Shown here: positions 37,921-48,977 of the stretch, piece by piece
How positions within the stretch are numbered: position 1 is the first letter of the stretch
Layout of the letters: every line of letters begins with the position of its first letter
Source of the DNA: Gemmatales bacterium
GTDB taxonomy: Bacteria > Planctomycetota > Planctomycetia > Gemmatales > Gemmataceae
Length of the DNA: 64,000 bases
Assembly (NCBI GenBank): GCA_026004675.1
Contig: BPJP01000001.1
Coordinates: forward strand, 62,001 to 126,000
Direction of reading: 5' to 3'
Notes under the pieces: model-generated
The model's database searches: none
What the model was told of the DNA's origin: nothing
What the model saw: the letters and a program-made list of their open reading frames with translations, nothing else
Made by a program: the position numbers and the translations under genes

Positions 37921-39719
37921 ATGCGTTTGCCAATCGTCTGGTCGCTGGCTGTCTGGTTGGTTGCCTTTTCTGCACCGATTGTCGCGGACACGATCGAGAT
38001 CACGACGCCCATGCCTGCTCCTGTCTGGGCCACGATGCAGCGCGAACTGCTTCGCGCCAATGCCGAGGCCTGCCGTGAGTTTTTCAGGAATTATTTCGAC
38101 GACCGAGGCTACTTGCTCTGCGTCGAACGCTGGGGAGGTGACGACGGGCCTGACGACGCCATCGAGTGCTGTAACGACTGGCCCATCCTCCATGCACTTG
38201 GCGGCGATGATTCGGTTTTGCACATGTACAAAAAAAGCGTGGGAGGGGCATCTTCGCCAATACACTCAAGCCAGAACCAACAAAGTCCCCTTCGCACGTG
38301 ACGGCATGTATTACAAAGAGTTTCCGGTGATGTTCGACTGGCTGCATAACGGCGAAGGTCTGACGGTCTTCAACTTGGCAAGGATTGTCTGATCCGAACG
38401 ACCGTCGGCTTCGGCAACGGATCCGCCGTTTTGCGGGTTTTTACCTCAACGAAGATCCCAGTGCGCCGAACTACGATCCAAAGCACAAAATCATTCGCAG
38501 CTTGTTCAACGGCAGTCGCGGGCCGTTACTGCGCAAAGCCACGGCTCTCGATTGGGCCGGCGATCCGATCGAAGTCAAACACCGCCGTTTCAAACTCCAC
38601 CACGGCGAGCGCAGCTATGAGGAAATGCTCGCCCATTTCAAAGACTACACCGACATCATCGGCGACCATCCGCAAAAATCTGCTTGCCACTTCCCTCGCC
38701 ATGAACGCCTACATGCTCGAGCACGAACCGAAATATAAAAAGTGGCTGCTCGAATATGTCGACGCCTGGTTAAAGCGCATGCAAGACAACGGCGGCATCA
38801 TCCCCACGAACATCGGTCTGGACGGCAAGATCGGCAGTGCTGCCGGAGGCAAGTGGTATGGCGGCGTGTATGGTTGGGCATTCTCTGTCATTGTCCCCCA
38901 GACCAAAAAGCTCGCCCACCGCAATACCCACGCCAAAGGTTTTGTCGGCTTTATGAACGCCTACCTTCTCACCCATGGCGATGACCGCTACCTTGACGCG
39001 TGGCGAATCCAGATGGACAAAATCAACGCCCAAGCCAAAACCATCGATGGCAGAAAAAAGTACCCGCGCATGTTCGGTGACGAAGGGTGGTATCACTTTG
39101 TCGACGAACCCTACAGCGAAAATGCTCTGGAAATCTACTATCTGTCGATGAATCCCTCGGATCGCAAGCGCGTTCCGGACAACGCCTGGCTCCGCTATTT
39201 GAGTGGCACGAACCCCAACTATCCGATTGCTTCCATGCAGGCGGATTTCGCCCAAATCCGCAAGCAAATGGAACGCGTTCGCCAGGACGAAACGACCCCC
39301 GACACCCGCCTGGCCGACGATCCCATGGTCTTGAATCCGTGCAATGTGCGATCATTGATCCATTTGATGCTGGGAGGCATCCATCCGCGGAAAAAACGGC
39401 TCGATTCTCCATTGCCGGCTGCGCTATTTCGATCCGCAAAGGCGCCGGGCAGGCATTCCCGACGACGTGGCCGCCCTGGTGGAAAAAATGGATGCCGATC
39501 ACGTAACCGTGACGATCGTGAACCTCAACCAGACTCGACCGCGAACAGTAATACTCCAGGCTGGCGGCTATGGCGAGCACCAGTTTCTTGACCGTCAACG
39601 GTGAAAAAGTCGAGGGACCGATCCTCGAAGCTCGGTTGGCACCTGGAGCTGGACAGAAGTTGGTCATCAAGATGAAACGGTACGCCAATGAGCCGAAACT
39701 GGCATTTCCCTGGGATTGA
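37921..39719 (+). CDS. secreted alpha-helical (glycosidase-like) protein of unknown function, frameshifted
   Basis: ATG 37921 starts a signal peptide (RLPIVWSLAVWLVAFSAPIVA). The mature protein is rich in aromatic, Trp and His residues: EITTPMPAPVWATMQRELLRA, DRGYLLCVERWGGDDGPDDAIECCNDWP, DWLHNGEGLTVFNLQ and GKWYGGVYGWAFS. These are spaced like helices of an alpha/alpha toroid seen in polysaccharide-degrading enzymes. It ends with a beta-rich tail (HVTVTIVNLNQTRPRTVILQAGGYGEHQF, then LAPGAGQKLVIKMKRYA). At least five breaks occur, including A7 at 38230-38236; each is cured by one base less. Repaired length is about 598 residues. I do not recognise a named family. Confidence 0.65.
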
Positions 39720-39955
39720 TCACAGCTTGGACCAATTCTGCCCCCTGACTGCAGCTCCAAACGGGTGCCCGAATGGAACCGGCTCAGGAACGAATCGCAG
39801 CGTTACCCGATCGGCTATTACAAACGTACTAACCCGCGCAGATTTCACCAGCTTGATTCGCCTCTGCGAGAGGTTAGATAAAGAATCGGGCTGACCTTTT
39901 CCGATGCTCCCGAAAACGGTTTCCTTTGTACGCGATTCTGACATGAGAGGCCCGC

Positions 39956-41079
39956 ATGTCGGAAAACATGTCAACGCTTGCGAAACCGCATCCCTACGGC
40001 ACGAAACCATCCCCCTGGTCTGTTTCGGCGTCCGGATTCTCAGTCATCGCCTCGGCTGTTGCTTGCCTTTCCGCCCTGTGCGCTTTTGGCCTTCTTTTCA
40101 ATGATGCTGTCGCCGACTTGATCGGCTTTGACTGGGTGGGAGCAATAGGCCTTAGCTCGGCCATTGGCCAGAAGAAATTGATCGTGTTGAAAGGCGTCCT
40201 GTTGTTGGCCGGATCAGCGGTAGCGGTTTTTTTTTCTGGCTGCCATTCGGCGGCGTGGCTGGCTGATTCGGAGCCTGGTCTTTGCTCTTTTTCTCTTTGC
40301 ATCATGGTGCCATTTGGCTCGCATTGGAACGCCTTGCTTCTGATCCCTATCGGCAGCTGCAACGCTTGCGGATCGTCGAACTTCCCGGTGTTGACGGTAC
40401 TAAGGTTTTTGCAAACCTCGAAATGGCGCAGTGCAGACATCCAGCTCCTTTCGCGACTGGCATGAACACGTCATGGATTGCTACGACGAGCACGATGACT
40501 ACCTGGCAAGACGGTGGCAGGTCACAGAACCCGATCGCCTCAAGACGTACTTTTTTCTGAACCTCGTTTCGCACGGCTGGGCCTTTGGCAACCAACACCA
40601 TCCCGACCGACCCGCCAGCATTTTCAGCAACGAGGAGAACGGCTGGCGGCAACCGCGACCGGGACCGGCGACCATCCGAGACTACCTGGATGCCAATATC
40701 GCTTGCTGCAACGATTATGCTTACCTGTTGAAATTTCTGTTGGATCGCGAAGGCATTCGCAACCGCCTGGCAGCGATTCCAGGGCACATCTTCAACGAAG
40801 TTTATCTGGACGGCGGATGGCACGTTGTCGATGCCACGACCAATATGGTGTTCGATGCGAGCTGGCACTCAATCCAAAATGAACCCAGTTGCCAGCGCGG
40901 ATGGCATCGGAGTGGTTCTGTTTCCCCATCCCGATATGCGTCCTGGCAAGCGCTACCGCTCGATGACGGGCCATTTTCGGAGTTTTATGCTCTTTTCGGC
41001 TGCCCAGCGCCAGCGCCGGGGACCGATCCGACATCCGGAGTTGCCCGAGTGGTTTTGTCGGGCAGTCGAAAACCACTAG
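39956..41079 (+). CDS. membrane protein with transglutaminase-like domain, frameshifted
   Basis: ATG 39956 has GAGAGG upstream. The N-terminal part has two or three hydrophobic segments (FSVIASAVACLSALCAFGLLF, LIVLKGVLLLAGSAVAVFF). The soluble part read from the neighbouring frame contains ANIACCNDYAYLLKFLLDREGIRNRLAAIPGHIFNEVYLDGGWHVVDATTNMVFD. This is the Cys-His-Asp core of the transglutaminase-like superfamily, with Cys in CCND, His in GHIFNEV and Asp in VVDAT. Several single-base breaks occur, including a T8 run near 40230; the last frame ends at 41079. The role could be envelope peptide processing; it is not otherwise predictable. Confidence 0.6.
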
Positions 41080-41135
41080 CTGGACGAACGACGACCGCGA
41101 GGCAGGCTGCCGTACGCCGAATGACAACGAGCGTG

Positions 41136-41633
41136 TTATTGGTCGTTTATCTGGCCGCTTTTCTCTGGTGAACAGTGCAGAACATGGGTTTTCTGGCAGC
41201 GCTGCCGCACCTGGTTGAAGATACGTTGCGCTTCCGGCGAATTGCTGGGATACCACTTGTTTTGATCGGGGAGGCGGATCCATTCCTCGGCTCCACCAGC
41301 CTGTCCCGGCGGAGCCGGTTTGGACAGCCAGCCGATAAATCGCTTGCTTTCATCCGCGCATGAGCCGCAAGCAAAAACGTGGGCCCGGACCGCTGCCGGC
41401 TCCCCCTGATAGGAACCGGAGTCGGTTTCGAAAGGGACCTCCCGACCCGACGGCGCCACGAACAGTTCTTTTTTATTCTGATCGTAATAGTAGCTCAGGG
41501 GTTCATATTCCTTGTCGCGTTCGCTGGTATCCGGCTTGATCAGGAAATAGCCGGCCGCGGCGACAGCCAGTAAGACCAAGGCAATGCCCAAACCCAGCAC
41601 CGGATTCTCATTGATGCTTTCGCGCAGGCTCAT
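41136..41633 (-). CDS. single-pass membrane protein of unknown function
   Basis: 165 residues from ATG 41633, with AGAAGG upstream. A short cytoplasmic N-terminus (SLRESINENP) precedes a hydrophobic segment (VLGLGIALVLLAVAAAGYFLI). The periplasmic part is Tyr/Lys/Glu-rich and has two Cys in AHVFACGSCADESKRF plus another pair near the end (QRCQKTHVLHC). The spacing C-x-x-C-x-D suggests a metal or disulfide site. No family is recognised. The frame is intact. Confidence 0.65.
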   Translation of the reverse strand: MSLRESINENPVLGLGIALVLLAVAAAGYFLIKPDTSERDKEYEPLSYYYDQNKKELFVAPSGREVPFETDSGSYQGEPAAVRAHVFACGSCADESKRFIGWLSKPAPPGQAGGAEEWIRLPDQNKWYPSNSPEAQRIFNQVRQRCQKTHVLHCSPEKSGQINDQ

Positions 41634-41725
41634 CGGTCGACCTTCTCTTGAAGACCTGTTCGTCGTTTGGCTGGCAACGGTCACGCATCGTCGCCAGCGC
41701 CCAAGCTGCGCTGGCAGCACGGAAA

Positions 41726-42366
41726 CTATTTCAATTCCACCGACCAGTAAGCGTTATCCAGAAAGGTCCGCCACGACTGGTACTTGCGGTGCGTCAGTTT
41801 CAGGTTCAAAAGCGGACTGCGTTTCGGCTTTTCCGGCTTGCGGATCAAAGTCATGTTTGCTTGTTGAGGCGTTCGGCCTCCCTTCTTGACGTTGCATTTG
41901 ACGCAAGCACACACCAACATTGTTCCAGGTGCTTTGCCCCCCTTGGCTGCGAGGCACCACGTGGTCCAGACTCAGTTCCGAAGTCGGAAATTTCTTGCCG
42001 CAGTACTGGCACATGTTGTTATCACGCGCAAAAATGTTACGGCGGTTGAACTTCACCGTCTGCTTGGGGAGCTTCTCGTATCCTGTGAGCCGAATGACCC
42101 GTGGCACCTGGATAGCGCTGTCGACCGTGCGAATCCAGTCATCGTCCTCCTGGCGAAAATGTTTCGCCCGGTACTCGCTTACTTCGCGCCATGTCTCGAA
42201 ATCATAAGTCGCGAATTGTCCCCTCCTCGAGACTGATGACCTCCGCCAGATCCTTGAACAACAGACAGAAAGCCCGACGAACGGAAATGATATGAATCGC
42301 CATGTATAGCTTGTTCAGTACCAGAACGCTGGCATCGAGAGCAGACGAGCTTGGGGTGGAACTCAT
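41726..42366 (-). CDS. HNH endonuclease, frameshifted
   Basis: Frames join as SSALDASVLVLNKLYMAIHIISVRRAFCLLFKDLAEVISLEEGTIRD, then VPRVIRLTGYEKLPKQTVKFNRRNIFARDNNMCQYCGKKFPTSELSLDHVVPRSQGGQSTWNNV, then VCACVKCNVKKGGRTPQQANM to the stop at 41726. The HNH core is C-Q-Y-C-G-K-K...LDHVVPRSQGG...NNVVCACVKCN, including the two zinc Cys pairs and the catalytic His. It belongs to a small family of stand-alone HNH proteins common in cyanobacteria and planctomycetes with unknown biology. Start ATG 42366 has AAGGGGG upstream. The breaks lie near 42195 and 41915, consistent with the single-base insertions seen nearby. Confidence 0.8.
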
Positions 42367-42625
42367 AAACGCCCCCTTTTTCGGCGCACCAACCACTGAA
42401 ATCCCTGCCTTCTTTCAATAGACGCATCAAGCTGGAGGCAGGTTCAGTCTCACTATCGTATCACTTTTTCGGACGGGGACGCAAGAACCTGCACGACCAT
42501 CCAAGGCAGGTCGGGGCGAATCGCTTGGCACGAGGTGTGGTTTGTTCGCGTGGGTGGAGAACGAGCGGGAGCGTCATCGCTACCGTTTTGGCGGAAATCT
42601 GAAGGCCAAGTACGCTAACCCCCTG

Positions 42626-43945
42626 TTATTTCATTGTCCGTGTTAGCGACAGACTGTCGATGATGCGGCGAATTTCACGCCTGCATGGATCGACCGCATT
42701 GGGAAGCAATCGGGCGGCAATGGTCGCTCCCCCTTTGGTCGTATGCAAAATGTAGTAGTCGAGAACCACCGTGGCGCCGTCCAAACGAACTTTGAAAGCG
42801 AAGTGTTCGACGCGGGGCGACGCCTGGAGCTGTGTTCGCTGCTCCGTCGAAAGAATTTGCGCCTTGCGTGCAGTGAGAAATCGGTGGGCTTCGTCGAGAA
42901 ACTCCGTCGCTCCCGGCACCTGGCCCACCGGTTCGAGCGTAAGCAGGAGACCATTACCAGCGCCGTCTTCCAAGGCGATTTGCCTGCCTTCTACTTTGCT
43001 GACGCGCCAGTTGCGGGCGTAGCGCAGCTTGACGCCCAACGCGGGGTTGTCGTAAAGCAGCCTGGTGTTTTCCGTGTTCGGCTCCAATTCCAGGGAAGCA
43101 AGAGCACGTGGCGAAATCTCCGCGCACCGAGGCTGCAACCGACGCGTGAGCGTGAACCGCCCTTCGATGCGGCCAAGCTCCTGCTGCTTGTCGTTGAGCA
43201 GACAATTGGCCCCTTTCAAATAGAGATAGGTGAGCATATTGGCGTCGCGGTCAAAATACAGGTAGCCGTCAAGCTCCTGCCGATTCGGGCCGTCTTCGTT
43301 GATGCCAGTCACCGTGCCGCTGAACGAGATACGTGCCAGCGACCGCCCTCCCAATCGGTTCAGTTCTTCGAGACGACATTCGATTCGCCCTTGCTCGATT
43401 CGGTCGAGGTCAGTTAGTTCAAGGACAGCGGCAGTGTCGGCCGTCCAGCGGTCGTGGAGGCGGACTGGTCGCTCTGGCAGCAACCCCGCCAATGCCGGTG
43501 TGAACACGTCCGTCCGCACCAGGTCGATTTCATTCCAGGTGAGCGGCCCGTCAGGCGAGAATGGGACTTCTTTCGGTCCCAATCGAAGAAGGACCAGACG
43601 GGACACGGCCGGCCTCAATTGGCTGACCTGTGATTGGCCGTCGATCACTCGTTTGAAATCCAGTTTGCGATAGAAGCGGATGCTCTTGGAGACGCCGGAC
43701 TTCGTTTCCAGAATCCGTTCGTCGTATTCGATCGCGCTTTCGCCCTCGACGTTGAGACGCTTGCGGTTGGGTTCTCCTTTTCCATCGGGAACACTGAGAC
43801 GGCCAGCGATGCTCACCCGGCAGCTGACATGGTATTGGTGCCCGACAACAAACGATTCTCGAAGTTGGATCGGCTCGTTTGCCACGGCCAGGACACTGGC
43901 GATGTCGAACAAAACCAAAGTGGTGAAAAGTGAACGAAATTCCAT
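42626..43945 (-). CDS. secreted protein of unknown function
   Basis: 439 residues from ATG 43945, preceded by GGGGAG at 7 bases. A signal peptide (EFRSLFTTLVLFDIASVLAVA) is followed by a beta-rich protein: YHVSCRVSIAGRLSVPDGKG, AIEYDERILE and WTADTAAVLELTDLDRIEQGRIECRLEEL. A C-terminal domain contains VKLRYARNWRVSKVEGRQIALEDGAGNGLLLTLEPVGQVPG and ends IIDSLSLTRTMK. No catalytic motif or named domain is recognised. Unlike its neighbours the frame is unbroken over 1.3 kb. Confidence 0.72.
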   Translation of the reverse strand: MEFRSLFTTLVLFDIASVLAVANEPIQLRESFVVGHQYHVSCRVSIAGRLSVPDGKGEPNRKRLNVEGESAIEYDERILETKSGVSKSIRFYRKLDFKRVIDGQSQVSQLRPAVSRLVLLRLGPKEVPFSPDGPLTWNEIDLVRTDVFTPALAGLLPERPVRLHDRWTADTAAVLELTDLDRIEQGRIECRLEELNRLGGRSLARISFSGTVTGINEDGPNRQELDGYLYFDRDANMLTYLYLKGANCLLNDKQQELGRIEGRFTLTRRLQPRCAEISPRALASLELEPNTENTRLLYDNPALGVKLRYARNWRVSKVEGRQIALEDGAGNGLLLTLEPVGQVPGATEFLDEAHRFLTARKAQILSTEQRTQLQASPRVEHFAFKVRLDGATVVLDYYILHTTKGGATIAARLLPNAVDPCRREIRRIIDSLSLTRTMK

Positions 43946-44598
43946 GGTCTGCTCCCCAGGTAGACGTGTGCAATGAATTCTACCCGCTCGCAGGCAGGAC
44001 CAGGGGTGAAGATAACAAACAGCCGCTTTACGACCCGGTAACAGAACCTGACCCAATCGTTAAAGTCGACAAGATTTACCAGCAGCGAACAGGAACGGTT
44101 TTGCAAAATTGAGCATCATTCGTGTAAGACCGTTCGTTTGGCGCTTTGGCATTGGGCGGGCGCAAATGAAAGATGAAATCGCAACCTATTTGAAAATAAC
44201 ATGTTATGACACAAACGAGTTTGGCCTTGATTTTTTTGGCGAAAGTGGTCCGCCGGTTGCTCGTAATACTAATGTGTTTTCTGCTCGCAAGCTGGCAGCC
44301 GCGGAATGGGATTCCGCCCCTGCATGCACATCCTAGCTGCGCATCCGTGATTGAAAAAACTGGGACGGAAGACGTGGCGTAACGCCTCTGGCGGAATTGC
44401 CGAACCAGGGACCCGGCCGCGGTGTCGTCTGAAGGACGAAACGGGCAGAAAAACTGGAAATTTTCTGGAACGATTATTGATTTTGAACGTATTACAAGAG
44501 GGACAGCAAGGATGATTCAGAAGGGATTCGGACCGGGGGCGTTTGGGCGCGTTCGGTCAACTGTGCTCAGGGACGAGAACGTGATAAAGGAGGAGCAG
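43946..44598. other. intergenic region between divergent genes
   Basis: About 650 bases separate the secreted protein gene (minus) and the sigma factor gene (plus). Short frames are present but none resembles a protein family. The only clear signal is the strong AAAGGAGG ribosome site just before ATG 44599. Promoters for both genes should lie here. Confidence 0.5.
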
Positions 44599-46265
44599 AT
44601 GAATCGTTTTCGTACTGAGGCATTGAAAGAGTTGACCGACCAGCAGGTGCGGTTTGCGCCGCCGGCGCGGCGACTCGAACAGGCGGCGCGTGCCCAGCGT
44701 TTGCTTCGCGAAATCGACGAAGGCAAGCAGTACCCATACCAGTACGTCTGTTATCGGGTGACGGACTATCGTCCTGAGTCGTATCCGGATTTGGTGATTT
44801 CGGGGTCGGAACTGAGAGAGGATCTGTCGGCAATGATCGCGGAACTGGCGCGGTCGTTGCCGGCCCAGCCCGTCGAATCGTTCTCCGAACCGGTGGTGAC
44901 GAGCGAGGAGCTGCAGAAGCAGTTCAACGTCTCTGCGAAGACTATCCAACGCTGGCGGAAACGGGGGCTAGTGGGGATTCCAGTCATCAGTCGAGGCCGT
45001 CGGCAGATCGGGTTTTTGCAGTCGTTTCTGCTGCCTTTCCTGGCCGAGAACCAGGAAAAGGTCGCCCGCGGTTCGCGTTTCAGCCAAATGACGGACGAGG
45101 AAAAAGAAGAAATTCTGCGCCGGGCTCGGCGTTTGGCACGAGCCGGCTCCCTGACCGAAGTCAGCCGGCGCATCGCTCGACGGCTGGGACGCTCGCCAGA
45201 AGCAGTGCGCTACACCATCAAGAAATTTGACGAAGAGCATCCGGATTGCGCCCTGTATCCCGGCACATCCGGGCCGCTCAACTCGGAAACCAAAAACGTT
45301 ATCTATAGCTCATACCGAAGAGGTATTTCCGTGGATACTTTGGCACGACGATTCCGACGAACGCGAAACTCTATGTACCGCGTCATCAACGAGATTCGAG
45401 CTCGGCGATTGCTCGAACAACCGTTGGAGTACATCTACCACGAGTCGTTCGACGATCCGAATATGGAGGCGGGAAATCCTGGCACCGATGCCGGATCAGG
45501 AAAAGTTCGAAGAAGAGCGCCGGAACATGCGCGTCCCCAAGGACGTGTCGCCCGAGCTGGCGCCCCCTTTATCAGATGCCGTTGCTCAACCGCGAACAGG
45601 AAGCCCATCTGTTTCGCAAGATGAACTTCCTCAAGTATCGCGCCAAGCAATTGCGCGACCAGCTCGATCCCAAGCGGGCACGAACCGCGGATATCGAACG
45701 CATCGAAGAGCTGCTCAATCAGGCGGCACAGGTCAAGTCCCTGTTGATCAGCTGCAATATGCGTCTGGTCGTTGTCGATTGCCAAGAAGCATTCGGCCCA
45801 GGCCGACAACTTCTTCGAGCTGTTGTCCGACGGTAACGTCCTCTTTGATTCGTGCCGTCGACAAATTCGACTTCAGCCGGGGGAACAAGTTCAGCACCTA
45901 TGCCAGCTGGGCAATTATGAAGAACTATGCCCGCTCGATACCCGATGACAAGCGATATAGGGAACGCTACCTCACCGGGCACGACGAGCTGTTCAACCTG
46001 TCGCCTGATCAGCGCTCCAACGAGCAGGAATTCCTCTCGGCACAAGCGCAAAAGCAACATCAGGTGAACCGCTTGCTGGCGTATCTCGAGCCGCGTGAAC
46101 GGGAAATTATTCGCATGCGGCATGGTCTGGAACGAACATTCCGAAGGTATGACGCTCGAGGAGATTGGCCAGCATCTGGGCATCACCAAGGAGCGCGTTC
46201 GCCAGCTCAACGTCAGGGCGTTGAACAAACTCCAGGCGATCGCCCGCGAACAGAACCTTGACTAA
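44599..46265 (+). CDS. sigma-70 family RNA polymerase sigma factor with N-terminal HTH extension, frameshifted
   Basis: ATG 44599 follows AAAGGAGG. The first 290 residues are not standard sigma: they contain a MerR-like helix-turn-helix (VVTSEELQKQFNVSAKTIQRWRKRGLVGIPVISRGRRQIGF) and further helical blocks (LTEVSRRIARRLGRSPEAVRYTIKKF, ISVDTLARRFRRTRNSMYRVINEIRARR). The sigma core follows after repair: region 2 ([53 protein letters not shown]), region 3 and region 4 (LEPREREIIRMRHGL, then TLEEIGQHLGITKERVRQLNVRALNKLQAI). Five single-base breaks lie near 45475, 45575, 45775, 45845 and 46132. Repaired, it has about 553 residues. Confidence 0.87.
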
Positions 46266-46299
46266 CCAACGACGCGGCACGTGTTGGCCAGTTGGCCGA

Positions 46300-46334
46300 T
46301 TGCCCCAGCCCGAAGAAGGCTGGGGCAATTTTTT
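46300..46334 (+). terminator. Rho-independent terminator of the sigma factor gene
   Basis: TGCCCCAGCC (46301-46310) pairs perfectly with GGCTGGGGCA (46318-46327) around a 7-base loop, followed by A and six T. It lies 35 bases after the sigma factor stop. The remaining approximately 400 bases to the exporter gene contain no visible gene. Confidence 0.92.
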
Positions 46335-46748
46335 ATCGTGTGGGCAATGTCCTGGTCGCCCGACCGACCAGCTTGTGTCTGCTCTTCTCCCAGGTGGAGA
46401 ACGATGATTTCAAATGGCGACCATTCGACCATCGACAGCCCGTCTTTTTTGTTGACAGTTGCTAGAATCGGACAGTAGTGTCGATCTTTACGGGAAGTCC
46501 TGCCTGCAGCGCCCTGTCCAGGGACGCAGAAAAGACGGAACTTATCGTTTTCGCTGCTTGGGTGAATCCGGACAGCGGGGAAAGACAGCAATATTTGAGC
46601 AAACTATGATCACTGGCTTGGCGTCGGCGTGCTGATTTGGGACAATAAAAGGTGTCAAGGAATTTGCACGAAGCGAGCTTGTAACCCCGCTCGTCTTGGT
46701 CACTTGCCGAGGAGGGGGGGGCTACAAGAAATTGGTGAGGTCCAAGCA

Positions 46749-48115
46749 GTGAAGAAGCTGGTGATTGGGTTGTGTGTGATTGGCGCTGCTCTAATAGCCG
46801 CTGCTTTCTGGATGAAGCCAGCGTCGCGTAACGAGCGAGTGCGGTACACCGAAGCTCCTTTGGCGTTCGGCGATCTCGCCGAAGTAGTCAGCACCTCTGG
46901 TCCGTTGTCGCCGCAAAAAGTGACTCTTGTCAGCAGTCTGGTTCCTGGCCAGGTTGTGAAGATCTTCCCGAATGCCGATTTCAACCGCTATGTCGAAGAA
47001 GGAGAGCCGCTGCTTCAGCTGGATGACGGTTTCGTACGTGCGAAACGTGATCAGGCAATAGCGGCGGTAACGGCGGCGAAAGCGGACTTGGCCTCGGCGC
47101 GCTCGGCGGAAAAAAGCAGCACGAAAAAGCATACGAGTTGGAAAAGAAACGCTACGAACAGAAGGTGGGTCAGGAATCGACACTTTTGAAAGCGGAATAC
47201 GAGCTCAATGCCGCCAAAGCGAAGGTGACGGCTGCCGAAGGGATGTTGCAAAAGGCTAAGGCATCGCTGAAGGAGGCTGAGCTTGGTTTGCGACGAACCA
47301 TTGTGCGGGCCCCCAGTGGCGGGTATCATCATCGATCGCAAGGTCCGTGAAGGTCAGATGGTCGGTCCAACCGCGCCGGAACCGCTTTTTCATCATCGCC
47401 CACGACCTGGGCAAATTGCAGATCAATGCCCAAGTGATCGAGGGCGATGTCAGCAAAGTCAGTCCGGGGATGCGAGCCAAATTTACCATTGCCGGATTCG
47501 ATGAAGCCGAGGTCTGGTTCGAAGGCACCGTGGAAACAAGTACGTTATATGCCGACAAACATTCCCGGTGCGCCTCCAGGAGTGGTCTATTACACCACGG
47601 TAATCGAAGTGGACAACCAGCGTTCGCCGAAAGGATGGCGGCATGTAGCTGGTGCATTCGCCGCTGGGGTTCATGGCCCTCTCTCGCTCGTGCCGTTTTT
47701 GCGCGCCGAGCCGGATTTCTCGTGGATTCTCCGTCCAGGAATGACGGCGACTGTTGATATCATCAGGCGAAAGCATCGGAATGTCTGGAAGCTGCCAACC
47801 GAAGCCTTGAATCAGCTTCCAGATCGGTCGTTCGTTTCGTCGGCAGCATGGCGAAGATGGAAAGAGGAGGAGCCAGAGGGATGGAATACTGTCTGGATAC
47901 TAGACAAAGAAAAGGGACCCCAACCGGTCTTTGTTCGCGTTCGCGGAGTCAACGCTCAAGGCGAGACCGGGATACGAGATGGCCAGTACAACGAAGTACT
48001 TGAGTGGGAGAAGGGATTTACACCTAGCCCAGACAATCCGCCGAAGGTCATCATCTCCTTCCCGCAGATTGAGCAGGGAATCTTTGACAAGCCGACAAAG
48101 ATCGGGTTGGGCTAG
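46749..48115 (+). CDS. MacA/HlyD-type periplasmic adaptor protein, frameshifted
   Basis: GTG 46749 starts a membrane anchor (KKLVIGLCVIGAALIAAAFWM) and is preceded by an AGG 7 bases away. The barrel-sandwich half EVVSTSGPLSPQKVTLVSSLVPGQVVKIF and DFNRYVEEGEPLLQLDDG leads into a coiled-coil hairpin (EKKRYEQKVGQESTLLKAEYELNAAKAKV), then TIVRAP and GIIIDRKVREGQMV. Breaks are at A-runs near 47113 and 47125, C5 near 47311, T5 near 47386 and around 47535-47660; each is cured by one base less. The C-terminal part ends at 48115. With the ATPase and permease genes that follow it forms a MacA-MacB-type tripartite exporter. Confidence 0.85.
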
Positions 48116-48139
48116 CGAATGAGCAGACAGGAGGGAACC

Positions 48140-48895
48140 GTGTCCGTATTAATCGAGCTGGAAAACATCGAGAAGATTTACGATACCGGTGCCGTCCAGG
48201 TTCCAGCCTTGCGAGGCGTGTCGCTGAAAGTCCACCGGGGAGAATTCGTCGCCATCATGGGGGCGAGTGGTTCAGGAAAATCGACGCTGATGAATATTAT
48301 TGGCTGCCTGGACCATCCAACGCGAGGGGTCTATCGGTTTGATGGTGAAGATGTCAGCCGACTGAGCCGCAAAGCCTTGGCGCACATCCGGAACCGCAAA
48401 CTCGGCTTCGTCTTTCAGGGGTTCAACTTGTTGAAACGGCAGCCGGCGATTGAAAATGTGGAGTTGCCGTTGCTCTATGCGGGGGTTCCGGCAGCAGAGC
48501 GGCGTCGGCGAGCCGCAGCTATGTTGGCAAGAGTCGGGCTGGCGGACCGCGCTCATCACCTCCCGAACCAACTGTCTGGCGGCCAGCAGCAGCGCGTGGC
48601 GATCGCTCGCGCTTTGGTCAATCAGCCTCAGGTCATTCTGGCAGACGAACCCACTGGTAACCTCGATTCTCGTACCAGTGACGAGATCATGCGCGAACTG
48701 CAAAGGCTAAACGTGGAGTTCGATCAAACGATCATCATGGTGACCCACGAGCCGGATGTCGCCGCGTTCGCATCGAGACAAGTAGTCGTTCGTGACGGGT
48801 TGATCGCGAGCGATACCGCCGACGGCAAAGAGGAGTGCAACAAGGCCGATAGTGGCCTCGTGCCGAAGTTGCAAACGTCCATCGCCAACGGCTAA
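48140..48895 (+). CDS. ABC transporter ATP-binding protein, MacB/LolD type
   Basis: 251 residues if started at GTG 48140, which has AGGAGGG directly upstream; an in-frame ATG at 48119 is an alternative. Walker A is GASGSGKST, the Q-loop FQGFNLL, the signature [17 protein letters not shown], Walker [13 protein letters not shown] and the switch His VTHEPDVA. Specific MacB/LolD features are [23 protein letters not shown] and [29 protein letters not shown]. It energises the neighbouring permease. The frame is intact. Confidence 0.93.
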   Translation: MSVLIELENIEKIYDTGAVQVPALRGVSLKVHRGEFVAIMGASGSGKSTLMNIIGCLDHPTRGVYRFDGEDVSRLSRKALAHIRNRKLGFVFQGFNLLKRQPAIENVELPLLYAGVPAAERRRRAAAMLARVGLADRAHHLPNQLSGGQQQRVAIARALVNQPQVILADEPTGNLDSRTSDEIMRELQRLNVEFDQTIIMVTHEPDVAAFASRQVVVRDGLIASDTADGKEECNKADSGLVPKLQTSIANG

Positions 48896-48977
48896 ACAAA
48901 ACGGTGACAGCAGGTACCCAGCCGCTTTGGCTGTCACTTCCGAGTTTCCCAATGACTGCCGGCAATCGGCTTCCGCT

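Noticed and set aside
44109..44336. Small plus-strand open frame of 75 codons before the sigma factor
   Set aside because: No ribosome site or recognisable motif; it ends abruptly in a region between divergent genes.
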